Shown here: positions 44,625 through 55,230 of the stretch, piece by piece | Position numbering within the stretch: position 1 is the first letter of the stretch | Layout of the letters: every line of letters starts with the position of its first letter | From: Phragmites australis | Lineage: Eukaryota; Streptophyta; Magnoliopsida; Poales; Poaceae | Assembly (NCBI RefSeq): GCF_958298935.1 | Contig: NC_084924.1 | Location: 7,564,001-7,628,000 of the forward strand | DNA: 64,000 nucleotides | Direction of reading: 5' to 3' | The notes under the pieces: generated by a model | Database searches by the model: none | What the model saw: the letters and a program-made list of their open reading frames with translations, nothing else | Told to the model about the DNA's origin: nothing | Position numbers and translations under genes: made by a program

Positions 44625-46990
44625 TTGTATTCATGCAAGGCATTAGAGAAGAACTTTGATATGGGGGCGTACGTAAACATAGTGCCACGATTGGTGCAAG
44701 GTGATGTAGTGATTACCGTGGAAGGATCAGGTCAGCAGGTGATGCATGAAGAGGATAGAGGGCATGCTAGGGAGGGTAGTTTGGGTAGAGAGGGAGATAG
44801 AGTGGACCCTTCTGAGGTAGATGTAAGATGCATGAATGATGAAACCAGTGGTAGTAGGGATGAAGAAGCTGCTGAAAACGATGACTTGGTGCCTATGATC
44901 TAGTACTTTTATGGTGCTGGATTGTTGGATTGTACCGTCATTGAGTATAACAACTTATCTAACTGATGATACCAGAATAATGACATCTAGATCGGACAAC
45001 AGTTACGTAACGGGGGGAGGTCATCCACTTTATTAGCAATTATGTTGTAATGACAAGAATGAACCATAAATGTGTCCAGTCTAACCCTACGGAGTATGAG
45101 GTCAGATGTATCAAGCACCCGAATTGTCCTTTCTTCATACGAGCACATATGCCGAAATATGAGAACTATTTTGTGATCAGTAGACACACCTCACATACAT
45201 GCAGCGAAGAGGCTATTAGAAATGTGCGCCATGACGTTGATGCGAGGTTCATAGCCTAACTCCTCATCACTCTTGTTGGCATGGATATTTGTTTGTCGCC
45301 AAAATCTATTATGGAGGAGGTGTAGACTAAAATGGGTATGCTGATTAATTACCACACCACGTGGCGAGCGAAGCAGAAGGCGTTGAACATACTATTTGGA
45401 AGCTTCGAGGTGTCTTACAACTATGCTCTGAGGCTACTACAGAAGATTATCATGATGAATCAAGAGACTCAATGGGCCATGGCGGATGAGCCGATCAAGC
45501 TAGAGGATGGGTCATACAGTACCACTGACCGATACCTCATTAGGTTATTCTGATCCTTTGGACAATGCATCGAAGGTTTCAGACATTGCAGGCCAGTTGT
45601 ATGTGTGGATACCACATTTCTGACTGGTAAGTACCATGGTACTCTTATGATAGCGGTATCTACGGATGCAAATAATCAGATCATTCCTCTCACCTTTGTA
45701 ATGGTTAAGAGTGAGAACAATGATAGCCGGCTGTGGTTTCTCACTTTGGTGAGGACACGTGTCATGGGAAACAGGGAATAAGTTTGTAGCATCTCAGACT
45801 GCAACAAGGGCCTTCTGCATGTGTTAGACGTGCTGCATGATAGCACAAATAACTCAATTACATGACCTTATGTGGAGAGAAGATGGTGCTTGCAACACTT
45901 GGGAGCGAACCTGTACACAAGGTAGTGCAACAAGTCTCTTGTAAAGAGATTCAAAGGGTTATGTCTGCAGAACCAGCAGATGAAGTTCAACGAGATATGA
46001 AGAGAGTTAAATGAGATCACTCGCAAGATGATGGTAGATCAACAAGTATAGGAGGACTATCTGCAGACACAAATGGTTGAGAGATAAACTACCGTTAGCC
46101 GTTTACGTGCTACGTTTTGCCAGTGGATAGCGGGGAAGCCGGCGGAGTGTTGGGCCCTAATCCATGACACTCATGGTGCCATGTTAGCACATAGAATTTA
46201 AATGATCATACTGTATCCTTTCTTATGCAAATATGCCTTCTAAAATTATTGTATCCCATGTTAGGTACACCATCATGACAACGAAGATAGCAGAGACGTT
46301 CAACAATGTTCTAAAGGGAGTACGAGGCCTCCCGTAGTGTGCCATCATTGAGCTTACATTCTATAAAGTATGGCGGACTACTTCCAAGATCGTGGTAATG
46401 TTGCTATTAATTACAGCACGCGGTTCACACCTAAGATGAAAAAAATCATATCCAGAAGGAGAAACAAAGCACATTTTCATCGGATGAGGATATACGACTT
46501 TGCCAACAATGAATTTGAGGTTATGTATCACTGTAGGTATGCTTCAGGGTATAGCGCAAGAGACACCATGCAACAATATCAATTTAGGCCTCACGAGGTG
46601 AAGTGCACATACAATAAGTCAAAATTTCATCATATCCTATGCTCGCATGTCTTAGCCGCTTGCAGGGACATGGGTGACAATGACGGATCACAATACATAG
46701 CACCGTACTTCATGGTCGATGCATTGAGGAGCACATGGCTTCCAAAGATGTGGTCCTTCAACATTAGAAGCAGCTACAAAGCGATCGAGGGGTCTAAGTG
46801 GGTACCTTATCTCCGAGCATGACGCACGGATCCTGGAAGGTCTAGAGTCAGAAGGCTGCAAGGTGATATGGATGAAGCAGATGCTGTTGACAGCCTACGT
46901 AAGTGTGAACTTTGCAAATAATTTGGCCATGATAAGAGGACCATCCCAGCTCGACAGTAAACTATCAGGCCACTATCGAACTGTAGTGCA
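44625..46990 (+). pseudogene. MURA-type MULE transposase relic (MULE B)
   Basis: Blocks in order: acidic linker (44625-44903), MuDR-type DNA-binding domain (YEVRCIKHPNCPFFIRAHM ... HTSHTC, 45095-45210), a WRAKQKAL helix (45360), the transposase core with CVDTTFL (first Asp, near 45610), TFVMVKSEN, and SDCNKGLL (second Asp, near 45800), CLQHLGANLYT, then 46370-46822 with the SWIM-type zinc finger (VKCTY...LCSHVLAACRDM), in which the second Cys is Tyr. A CELC...GH zinc-knuckle-like block follows with its final Cys changed. A spliced-out segment near 46200-46265 is likely. Stops occur throughout. Unlike MULE A, the C-terminal half is present. Confidence 0.85.
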
Positions 46991-47277
46991 TTAGAATTAT
47001 TGCATTTTAGTTTGCTATTTGAAGTTATTCATAGCCATAATTTGCATTCTAAATTGTTATTCACATATTAGTTGTACTACTTATTTTGTAATATATCGTT
47101 TGGTACTGGTATCACATATGATGTTTTTTTATTGAACCATAAAGCTTGTAATATATTCTAATTTGTTATTCACATACTTATGGAACCATGAAGCTTGTAA
47201 TATATTCTAATTTGTTATTCACCTACTTATTGATCCATGTAGCTTCAAATCATTGTCATGGCTCATATTGGTCTTCC

Positions 47278-48600
47278 CGAGCTTCTTTAGATGCGGTACG
47301 ACGAGAACCATAGGGGACGAATGATTTTCACAGGGCAGCATGTACCACGATTATATATGTTTTTTAATTGCCACGATAATTTGCTACTAACTTAGTACAT
47401 ATACTGGATACCTTTTGTAGTTGCTTCTGTTACGAGCCCAGATTGTCCAAACGATTAAGGAGTTACATCCTCGATTCCACTAGTACTCGTACAGGCAGGA
47501 CTACTACTTTTTGCTCTCATGATGGCCAGAGCTCCTATGGTGGGTGGTGGCAGGATACGTCTCTCACCAATTGAGAAGCCACTGCTTACATCTCTCGTTG
47601 ACCGGTGACGTCCTGAGATGTACATGTTCTACTTTCCTTTTAGCGAGATGGACGTAACATTGAGGGACGTGGCCATGCTGATCGGGCTACTAATCAGGGG
47701 CGCCCCGTTAGTAGTTTTGTGACTAATAAAGGAGCAGTGGAAGAGTTATGTTGAGGTTAGGTAATGTAATGCACTTCAAATATTGTAGTGCTATTCGAGG
47801 TTCATTAACTGTTTGCATATTGTATGTTTGGTGTGTAATATGATAAGAAGGATGTTGGCCTCTCCATATCTTGGATTCATGGGCTGCCACAATTTAGTCC
47901 ATACCCACCGGATGCAGACGAGGCTACAGTTTTACAGCACTATGAGGTGTATTTATACGTCTTGCTGAGAGGCATTATGTTCTGCAACACGGTAGACGAT
48001 TATGTCATCCCCCATATTGTATGGTTAACGAGTCAGCTCGTGTCACATCCTTATGAGTCGACATCTTACAATTGAGGATCTGCTGTGCTGGCTGCCACGT
48101 AAAGAGGATTATGTGATGCAACCCAGTGATCAAAGAAGAAGAGATTAGTTACAGGCTGCCTACACCTCGTACAGTTATGGAGCTGGGAGTACCTATTGGT
48201 TTGTCGGCCTTGGCTGCTCAAGAGTTGCTATCCCGTCCCCATCTCCGATGGCATTTGTAGGTTACATGAGGTCTACGATGGGGTATCGGTGGATACATAT
48301 CAGGTTGAGATGGAGTCAGCAGCAAGTTCATGATAGTTACTCCCGAGTGATAAGTGATTTGGACGTCCTTAACATCAATCTCGTGAAGTGGGATCTATAA
48401 CGTATAGCACGAGGCCAAAATTGCGACTGAAGGGCTCATCGTATCATATTGTTGGAGTGACTCAGACTTATGGATGACCAAATGCTTCTTGTTGTACATG
48501 AACAACGTGGAAGTATATTCTCCTGAGCGTGTACAGAGGTAGTTCGAGTACCTCCCCCACAAGACGCTGGTCGGACGCACTAGTAAGTGTGTTATTGTAG
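47278..48600 (+). pseudogene. Plant mobile domain (PMD) protein relic (MULE B)
   Basis: The frame opens with RYDENHRGRMIFTG near 47290, then after a probable intron (to about 47420) PEMYMFYFPFSEMDVTLRDVAMLIGL near 47620-47690. This is the hallmark N-terminal block of the plant mobile domain. Later blocks include an HY..YL..LL.G.MFC segment near 47940-47985 and a long decayed C-terminal part to about 48600. Several stops and frameshifts make it inactive. It preserves the N-terminal half that MULE A lacks, so the two copies are complementary for describing the family. Compare MAIN/MAIL1-type proteins for the cellular form. Confidence 0.8.
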
Positions 48601-48833
48601 GTAGCACTAGTACTTTTGGTGATCCTTGTTAATAAATTGTAACTGTTTTTATCACGTACAAGACTAGCGCATAGGGGGTAGAGACATGCAGGACTGGGCA
48701 TCCGTGAATGCCGAGCACCTATAGAGGTGAACGGAGTCAACCGCGATGGATGCCATCGTTCCGTGAATGCCGAGCACCTCCGTGCGATTTCATGCACTGT
48801 ATGACTAATCTACCCTCTTGTTTCATTTGTCCA

Positions 48834-49143
48834 ATCTCCTCTACCTATTAGTGACTTCATGGAATGGCTGGATATGAAGCAAAATTCGCATCAGAAGCGA
48901 TGGGTCGACATGAGCATGCGGTGGAGGAGTGAAGCATACAAACGTAGAGAGTATTAGCAACATTAGGAGGAAATACATCTCAAGCATCAAGAGGAATAGC
49001 GCATGAGGAAGGAAGCCAAGGAGCACACCGCAGCTGAGGCACATGAAGCAGAGAGGGAAAGGAAGCAGGAAAGGGCCCGTCGCGCTAAAGCAGATAGCCC
49101 TGATGCTCTGTGTAAGCGCAAATATTCTAGGTGCACTCAGTAG
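48834..49143 (+). pseudogene. GRF-like / coiled-coil exon 2 relic (MULE B)
   Basis: Corresponds to exon 2 of the MULE A gene: ISDFMEWLD (the usual Cys is Ser), HQKRWVDMSMRWR, then a charged helix and PDAL..K at the end. Exon 1 with the CxCG part is absent. The splice acceptor position reads CCAA where the sister copies have CCAG. Several stops interrupt the helix. Its position at the right end of MULE B matches that in MULE A. Confidence 0.75.
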
Positions 49144-49929
49144 AGAGCATATATTGTAACCCGATATATTTTTATTTCCTAAGGTATGTTTGGTTTAGCA
49201 GCAGCACACTATTAAGTTAGTCTTTAGGTGTATCGTATATGCCAATATTTATTGTCATCATCTCTTTATGGTTAAGGTCTATTCGCGCAAAGACAAAAAC
49301 CCCATATCGCATGTAATATTTATCAGCGTATGTAACATATATATCGGGTTATATGATAATTGTACTTTATAACTATTATTGTTCGACAAATTAGATTTTA
49401 TATCCTCCTGATGTTACTTTCTAAAAAGTTACCTACACAAATACATTAAATGAATAATAAAATGTTGACAAAATTACGTGAAACAAATTTACACACACTC
49501 ACTAATCTAGTTTCTTTTTTTATTTATTCGCTCGTACTGATAAAACTAAATTGTGCTACTGCACTCTATTCAGCCCTAATATCCCCGGTAGGTAATACAC
49601 TCTATGCAGAAAGATAACATAGAATGACACACATTCACTCATCAAGTTTCTTTCTTTATTTATTCGCTTGTCCTAATGAAACAAAGTTGTGCCGTTGTAT
49701 TCTATTGAGCCCCAAAATGACACACGAAAGACGTGACATGATGGACAATGAAGTTGGGTCGGCCTGTATTCGATATCTGAGGTGTTAAATACGGTACTTA
49801 GGTACCGAATACAGAAGTTTTCGGTACCAAATACATATGCTAGATTTGTAAATATACTAATATATTATCTATTTTGGTAAATATGGTGTCATTTATCACA
49901 TATTTTTAGATTTTTGCCTGTACTCTGCT

Positions 49930-50819
49930 GGATGTTATGATCTATTTGGCAGAGTTCCTCTATCCGATTTCTACATAGAAAAGTGATTTTCTAAGTAAAC
50001 TCTATGAAAAAATGAATCAGTAAAAATTGATTTTTTTAACATTCAGAATCTAGTTTATTTCAGAGAATCACTCTGAAATCTGAAAACTATAAATTGTTGT
50101 GTGATCAAGCCTCTATCGATTCTACTCTGAAAACAGTATAGGGCTTTGACAAGTAGGCCTCGTGTGGCTGGCACCACTTCTTGCATCGGTCATTTTTTTT
50201 ATAAAAATATCTCGTGATCTTTCTGACGCGGTGCGTACAGATCAAACCTTGCCGAATCCATGGTTTGTCTTGAGGACTGGAAGACGAAAATGCCGCCGGA
50301 GCCTTGACCTGCTCAACAGCCGATATCCAGCGTCTGCTTCGTTGCGTTGTAAGAGGGTTAGGCCCTACGAGCCGCCGAGAGAGAGGTAGCGTTTGTTTCG
50401 GTTTGTTTCAGGGAGACGTTTCTTTCATCCTTGTGTACATGTTTTCGGTCGATCGGATGTTGTACTACGCTCAGATTGTCCGTTGTCGATGAAGTTTACG
50501 TGGATGGATTTATGCTTTGAACAGAGAATTGGGTACGGACGCATTGCTTGAAGAGTAAGACAGAAAGCTAGCTGGGTTGGTATACCGTCCTGCAAGCAAT
50601 ATCAGCAAAATACTACTACGTAACAGTTTTGCTAATCTTGAAATGACTGGATATTTCTTTAAAAAAACGCACTATTGGATCTTGCTCGTGATTCTTTAGC
50701 GACAACAAGAAGTCTTCTTGGACCAGTTGGCTGGCGGATTCATATCCTCTCACATTGCTGAGTATTGTCAACGTGTGACATTGCCTCCATCCAACCCATT
50801 AAATCCTAGATCAATGGCT
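49930..50819. other. Intergenic, no gene recognised
   Basis: An AT-rich part with MITE-like text, then a mixed part with short frames (50162-50389 and 50304-50492) that show no domain. It may be the decayed 3' end of a gene; not supported further. Confidence 0.4.
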
Positions 50820-51130
50820 AATCACTACAACAGAATAGTTCATTCGAGCCTGTCATTAATACCGGCTAGACTAGAATCAGTACTGATGAAGTATCAGTTC
50901 TGGTTCGTAACATTCCGAGCTCAATCAATTTTGATTTTGGATTGAACCGACACAGATACTTAGTATTAGTGCCGGCTCTTGAAAAAAACCGGCATTGATA
51001 CTATCATTATCAGTTTATAATTCGAGTCGGCACTGATGGTTGGAATGAACCCGAAATTTTGGTTCAATCAGCCTTTGGCTCACGTCCGCTCACGTCCACT
51101 TGGCCGGCTCATCTCCGCTCAGGTCCACGC

Positions 51131-51205
51131 ACTCTCATCCACTCATCTCTCTCTCAACCACTCTCATCCGCTGCTTAGCTACTCTCATCCACTCATCTCT
51201 CTCTC
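51131..51205. repeat. 50-bp-spaced direct repeat in the captured leader
   Basis: CTCTCATCCACTCATCTCTC occurs at 51133 and 51183, within a CT-rich leader-like tract before the TOM7 frame. It suggests an internal duplication of the captured 5' UTR. Confidence 0.75.
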
Positions 51206-51265
51206 CATCACTCTCATCTCCACTCACATTCGCACCCCTTCTCCTCTGCCGCCGCTGCGTGAGCC

Positions 51266-51290
51266 CCTCCTCCTCCTCCTCCTCCTCCTC
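51266..51290. repeat. (CCT)n microsatellite
   Basis: An eight-unit CCT run just upstream of the TOM7 pseudogene start. Such runs are common in grass 5' UTRs. Confidence 0.9.
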
Positions 51291-51325
51291 TGCTCGGCAA
51301 GTCGGATCGAATCTAGCCGATTCCC

Positions 51326-51565
51326 ATGGTGTCACGTTCGTCGCTGAAGCCAAAGCCAAAAGGGGGCAGGGGCGGGAAGAAGGGCCCCTCTGAGGCCAAG
51401 GAGGACCAGTCCTCCACAGCGATAGTGGCGGTGCGAGTCACAAAGGAGTGGATCACGTGAACGATGAAGAAGGCGGCGCACAACGGCATCATCCCGCTCA
51501 TCATCGTCGTCGACATGAACTGCAAGCCCAAGCCCTCCGGCGCCCAGCTCCTCTCCCCCCACTAA
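51326..51565 (+). pseudogene. TOM7: TOM7 pseudogene (mitochondrial import receptor subunit) inside CACTA
   Basis: From the ATG the frame reads MVSRSSLKPKP, a Lys/Gly-rich N-terminus, then VTKEWIT-stop-TMKK, AHNGIIPLIIVVDMN, KPKPS and QLLSP. Plant TOM7 is a small tail-anchored outer-membrane protein with the pattern KEW.TW..KK....HYGFIPL...GMN..PKP...QLLSPV; it modulates assembly of the TOM complex. Here the second Trp codon is TGA, about three residues are missing after TMKK, and the conserved Tyr and Gly are changed, so it is not functional. Its length (79 codons) is close to the family norm. Intronless as read. Confidence 0.82.
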
Positions 51566-52061
51566 TCCGGTCCCCTGGAAAGGCTAAGATGCGGTCGATC
51601 CGACTCCTTTATTACTAGTTCATAACTAGTAATGTTTTTGTATGTATTTGCTATATTCGTTTTTCGATGTGTGCTCTATATCTGTGCCTATTGCTTGTCC
51701 TTGATTTTTTGATTGAACTTGTTGTGGTTTTGGGGACTAACTAGTTTCAGCTTGCATCTAGAGAAATTTTGTTGGAATTTTGTCGATATGATATTTGTGA
51801 TTGAGCAATTCATTAGAATTTGTCGATGTGATCTGGACAGCAAGGAGTGCGCTCGATGTCTTCGGCGTGTTCTGTTGCGGCAGCCTTCATGCCCAGCGCT
51901 TTCTTGTTTTTTTGGCTCTGAAAATCACTTTCAGTGTCAGTTGTACAATTGACAGTGGTTGGGGCGTCACTTTTAGTGTTGACCAATCACCGCCGAATAC
52001 AAAACCGGTAGTGAAAGGCCCTTTGGAGCCAGCACTAAAGGACCTTTCTGTAGTTGTGAAT

Positions 52062-52740
52062 GAATAGCTCAGCAAATGTTACATTCCTCATGCAAAACCC
52101 CCAATTCGGAAGGAAATCCTATCAGGTGAGCCTTCAAAGGACGAAGGCACCACTGGTCGTCTCGACACCTCGCTTAGTTGTTGGAGTTCCCATCTACCTG
52201 ATCTTGATCGTCTGATCACCGTTGAGGCCCCTTTGCAAACTTGACTTGCCATCACCAATTGTCTAGATACATGTGGTGCGCTCGCGCCATTGCAGCCTGA
52301 CCTAATCAATGCTTAGTATCCTGTCGCCATGAAGTCGCTACTCCTCCAAGTACGCACATCGATTCCATCTTTTTGTACCGTCACAGCTCTGTCACTTCTC
52401 ATGCAACACTCCGCTAAAGCATATATTTTTCCTATTGTGAAGCTTATCAATCCAATCTTTATTTTTCTTTGGTCCACTATTTTTTGGTCTCTCTTTAGGC
52501 CCTATTTGAATGAAGGAATGCAAAACAGAGAAATGGTGAAAACACATGAATAATATAGAGCGAAAAGGGGAAAACTACATGAATCCAAAATAAAGAATGG
52601 AAAGTGAAGAGGTGTTTGGAATGTAGGAATCAATAACACATGAATTGGAAAAATAGGAATGCTAAAGAAAATATTTGTAGCTTGTGACAGATTAACTAAC
52701 AGACACATGATGATTACATGTGGTATTTTGAATCGGGTGA
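52062..52740. other. Intergenic, no gene recognised
   Basis: Low coding potential. The part from about 52500 has GGAATG/CACATGAAT-rich MITE-like text. It ends where LINE RT sequence starts. Confidence 0.45.
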
Positions 52741-54960
52741 TATTCGACTTGGGCTTACCTGCTGAATTTTATCAGGTATTTTAGGAAGTGATCAAGGGTG
52801 ATATCATGCCATTATTCTCTTATTTTCACCAGGGACAATTGGCCATATATAGTCTTAATTTTAGGACCATAACACTTATCCCCCCAAAAGGAGGTATTAA
52901 AGATCCAAGAGTATCATCCTATATGTTTGTTAAATATCAGCTTTAAGATATTAATCAAAATAGGCACCAACAGGATTGGTACCGTGATAGAAAATGTAAT
53001 AAAACCTACACAAACCGCCTTCATGCCAGGATGAAATATTATGGAGGGAGTAATAATCTTACATGAAATTATCCATGAAATACAAAGAAGGAACAAAATA
53101 ACGTGATATTGAAAATTAATTTCGAAAAAGTCTATGACAAAGTGAAATGGCCCTTCTTCAACAAACATTGCGAATGAAAAGATTCTTCACACAATGATGT
53201 GAATGGATCTAAAGCTTTGTGTCAGTAGGACATGTAGAAATTAAGGTTAATGATGAGGTTGGCCCCTATTTCTAAATGCACAAAGGACTGAGACAGGGTG
53301 ACCCCTATCACCTATCCTTTTTAATATTGTAGCATATATACTTGCAATTTTAATATCCAAAGTAAAAAGTGATGGTCAAATATTAGGAGTAGTTTCACAT
53401 TTGTTAGATGATGATCTGTCTATTCTGCAATATGCAGATGACACCATCATTTTTATGGACCATAATTTGAAACAGGCTAAGTATATGAAACTCATCCTAT
53501 GTGTGTTTGAGCAGTTCTCAAGGTTGAAGATAAACTTCTACAAAAATGAGTTGTTTTGTTATGGAGAGGTAAAGGAATGTGAAGACCAATATACATATTT
53601 ATTTGGGTGCAAAACTAATACATATCATTTTAAATATCTTGGCATTCCAATGCATCATCGAAATTAAGAAATAGCGATGGGAAAGGAGTTGAAGATAGGT
53701 TTGAATGGAAGTTGAGCAGTTGGAAAGAGAAGATGATGTCAGCTTGAGGCCGGTTAGTATTTCTAAATTCGGTCCTCAGTAGTTTTCCTATTTTTATGAT
53801 GTCTTTCTTTGAGATTGCACATGGAGTCCTAATAAAGTTGGATTAGGGAAAGAAAGCAAGCTGAGCAGTTCTCACTCTGTGCCTCGAGCTCCTGCTCGAC
53901 GGGCACCATGTCGTCAGCCGGGGGCTGCGCCTGCTCGACAGCATAGAATTCAGGCGTCGCCTGATTTACGGAAGTGATCTAGGTTCTTATGGTAAGGAGA
54001 AAATTATAAGAAAAAAATATAGACTAGCATATTGGGATATTCTTTGCCAACCCAGGGACCAAGGGGGTTTGGTAATTACCAACCTTTCAGTCGAAAATAT
54101 CTGTCTCCTAAGCAAATGACTTTTTAAGCTGCTTAATAAGGATGAAATTTGGCAACAACTACTCAAGAATAAATATCTTGGCTCTATAGCGCTGACTCAA
54201 GTCCATGAACAACTAAGAGATTCACACTTCTGGTATGGTATTATGAAGATTAAAAATGATTCCTTAAATAAGGGTCTTTTCAAGTATAGAATGGGAAACA
54301 AATTCGTTTCTGTAATACTATTTGGCTGGGAAATTGCCCACTAAGCCGATAATTTTCCTTGATGTACAATGTGATGGGACATAAATAAGGCAAAGTTACG
54401 GAAGTAATGATAAGCATACATCTTAATTTATCCTTTCGATGACCGATTACTGGAAACAAGTTAATTGAATGGCAATAATTGAGGTTACAACTTATTCATT
54501 TCTAGCTATCTAATGATAGAGATATTTACAAATAAGATCTATATGGGAAGGGACATTTTACTATCCAATTGATGTACAAATAAATGCTAAACCACCCCAT
54601 TAGCAGCCCCAACAAGTGGTTTTGGCAACTTAAGCTCCCGTTAAAGATAAAAAATTTCTTATGATATATAGGTCGTGGGGTGATTTTGACTAAAGATAAC
54701 CTGACAAAAAAACCCGAAACGGTAGCCTCAAGTGCTCCTTTTGTAATTATAATGAAAATATCCATCATATTTTCTTTAAATGTTTCTTGACTAGATAATC
54801 TGGTATATAGTTAGAATAGCTTTAGGGATTAACAAACCGAGAAACATTTCACCTATGATGAGTACTTGGTTACATGAGATAGGAGCTAAGAAAAAGAGAA
54901 GAATGTTAGTTGGTATAACGGCGTTTTCTTTTAGGCTATTTGACTTTGTTATGATGATAT
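52741..54960 (+). pseudogene. LINE reverse transcriptase relic with zf-RVT C-terminus
   Basis: RT blocks in order: GLPAEFYQVF, LAIYSLNF, a damaged ILKID..KAYDK near 53110, RQGDP near 53295, LSILQYADDTIIFMDH (catalytic YADD) at 53413-53460, FKYLGIPM near 53635, then YWDILCQPRDQGGL near 54030 and the zf-RVT block KCSFCNYNENIHHIFFKCF near 54730. The last is the C-terminal Cys/His segment of plant L1 ORF2. Multiple stops and frameshifts occur in every block, so the copy is inactive. Confidence 0.82.
53855..53975. other. GC-rich foreign insert within the LINE
   Basis: About 120 bp of markedly GC-rich sequence (TCCTGCTCGACGGGCACC, TGCGCCTGCTCGACAGC) splits the LINE between the GVLIKLD and KYRLAYWDIL blocks. 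The flanks are AT-rich LINE text. No terminal repeats or clear duplication were seen; it may be filler DNA from break repair or a retroelement scrap. Confidence 0.55.
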
Positions 54961-55230
54961 AGTGTTTTATAAAAAAACAAGTATGTCATTTATGCAGTCA
55001 CTTTTTAGAGAAACTTTCTGGTTAAAGTTTTAGAGACTGCTACATAGGGCGGATCAAAGAAAAGAAGTTCTAAAGATTTGTCATATATTAGAGGTTGTGG
55101 TAATAGAGCTCTTTGCTAAGAATGAATGGTCATGTAGTTATAGATTATAAGATTCATGATACTCATATTCTTTTTAATCATGTTTCCTCCATGGCTAAAT
55201 ATACCGGGGTATTGTAATGAAAAAGCCGGA

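Larger units (their letters stand above)
42654..49920 (+). mobile_element. MULE B: second MURA + PMD + GRF-like element
   Basis: The left end (GTGAAAATCTAAAAATAGG ... AAAATAGATAATATAT ... TAAATCTAGCA) is matched by the inverse of the right end over about 80 bp. It continues into subterminal repeats of GTATTCGGCACCT and its inverse at both ends (42740-42940; 49765-49830). Flanks TACTCTACA (42645-42653) and TACTCTGCT (49921-49929) are a candidate 9-bp duplication with two differences. Inside are MURA (44625-46990), PMD (47278-48600) and a GRF-like exon (48834-49143). Its terminal repeats differ from those of MULE A although the gene set is the same. Confidence 0.82.
50823..52058. mobile_element. 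Small CACTA element carrying a TOM7 pseudogene
   Basis: The left end is CACTACAACAGAATAG. The right end, read inverted, is CACAACTACAGAAAGG, the same with a short indel. Both are flanked by AAT (50820-50822 and 52059-52061), matching the 3-bp duplication of CACTA elements. Subterminal sequence has alternating TAGTGCCGGCTC / ACCGGCATTGATA and CCAGCACTAAAGG motifs, as in grass CACTA ends. No transposase is encoded; a host gene copy (51326-51565) lies inside, so this is a gene-capturing, non-autonomous element. Confidence 0.8.
52741..55230 (+). mobile_element. L1-type LINE, 5'-truncated, plus strand
   Basis: Begins in the middle of the RT domain (LPAEFYQVF) with no EN or ORF1, which is the usual 5' truncation of LINE insertions. 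It ends near 55230 after a 3' UTR-like stretch and TATTGTAATG. Close to the LINE at 1-4640 but in the opposite orientation. It is interrupted near 53855-53975 by GC-rich foreign sequence. Confidence 0.82.
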
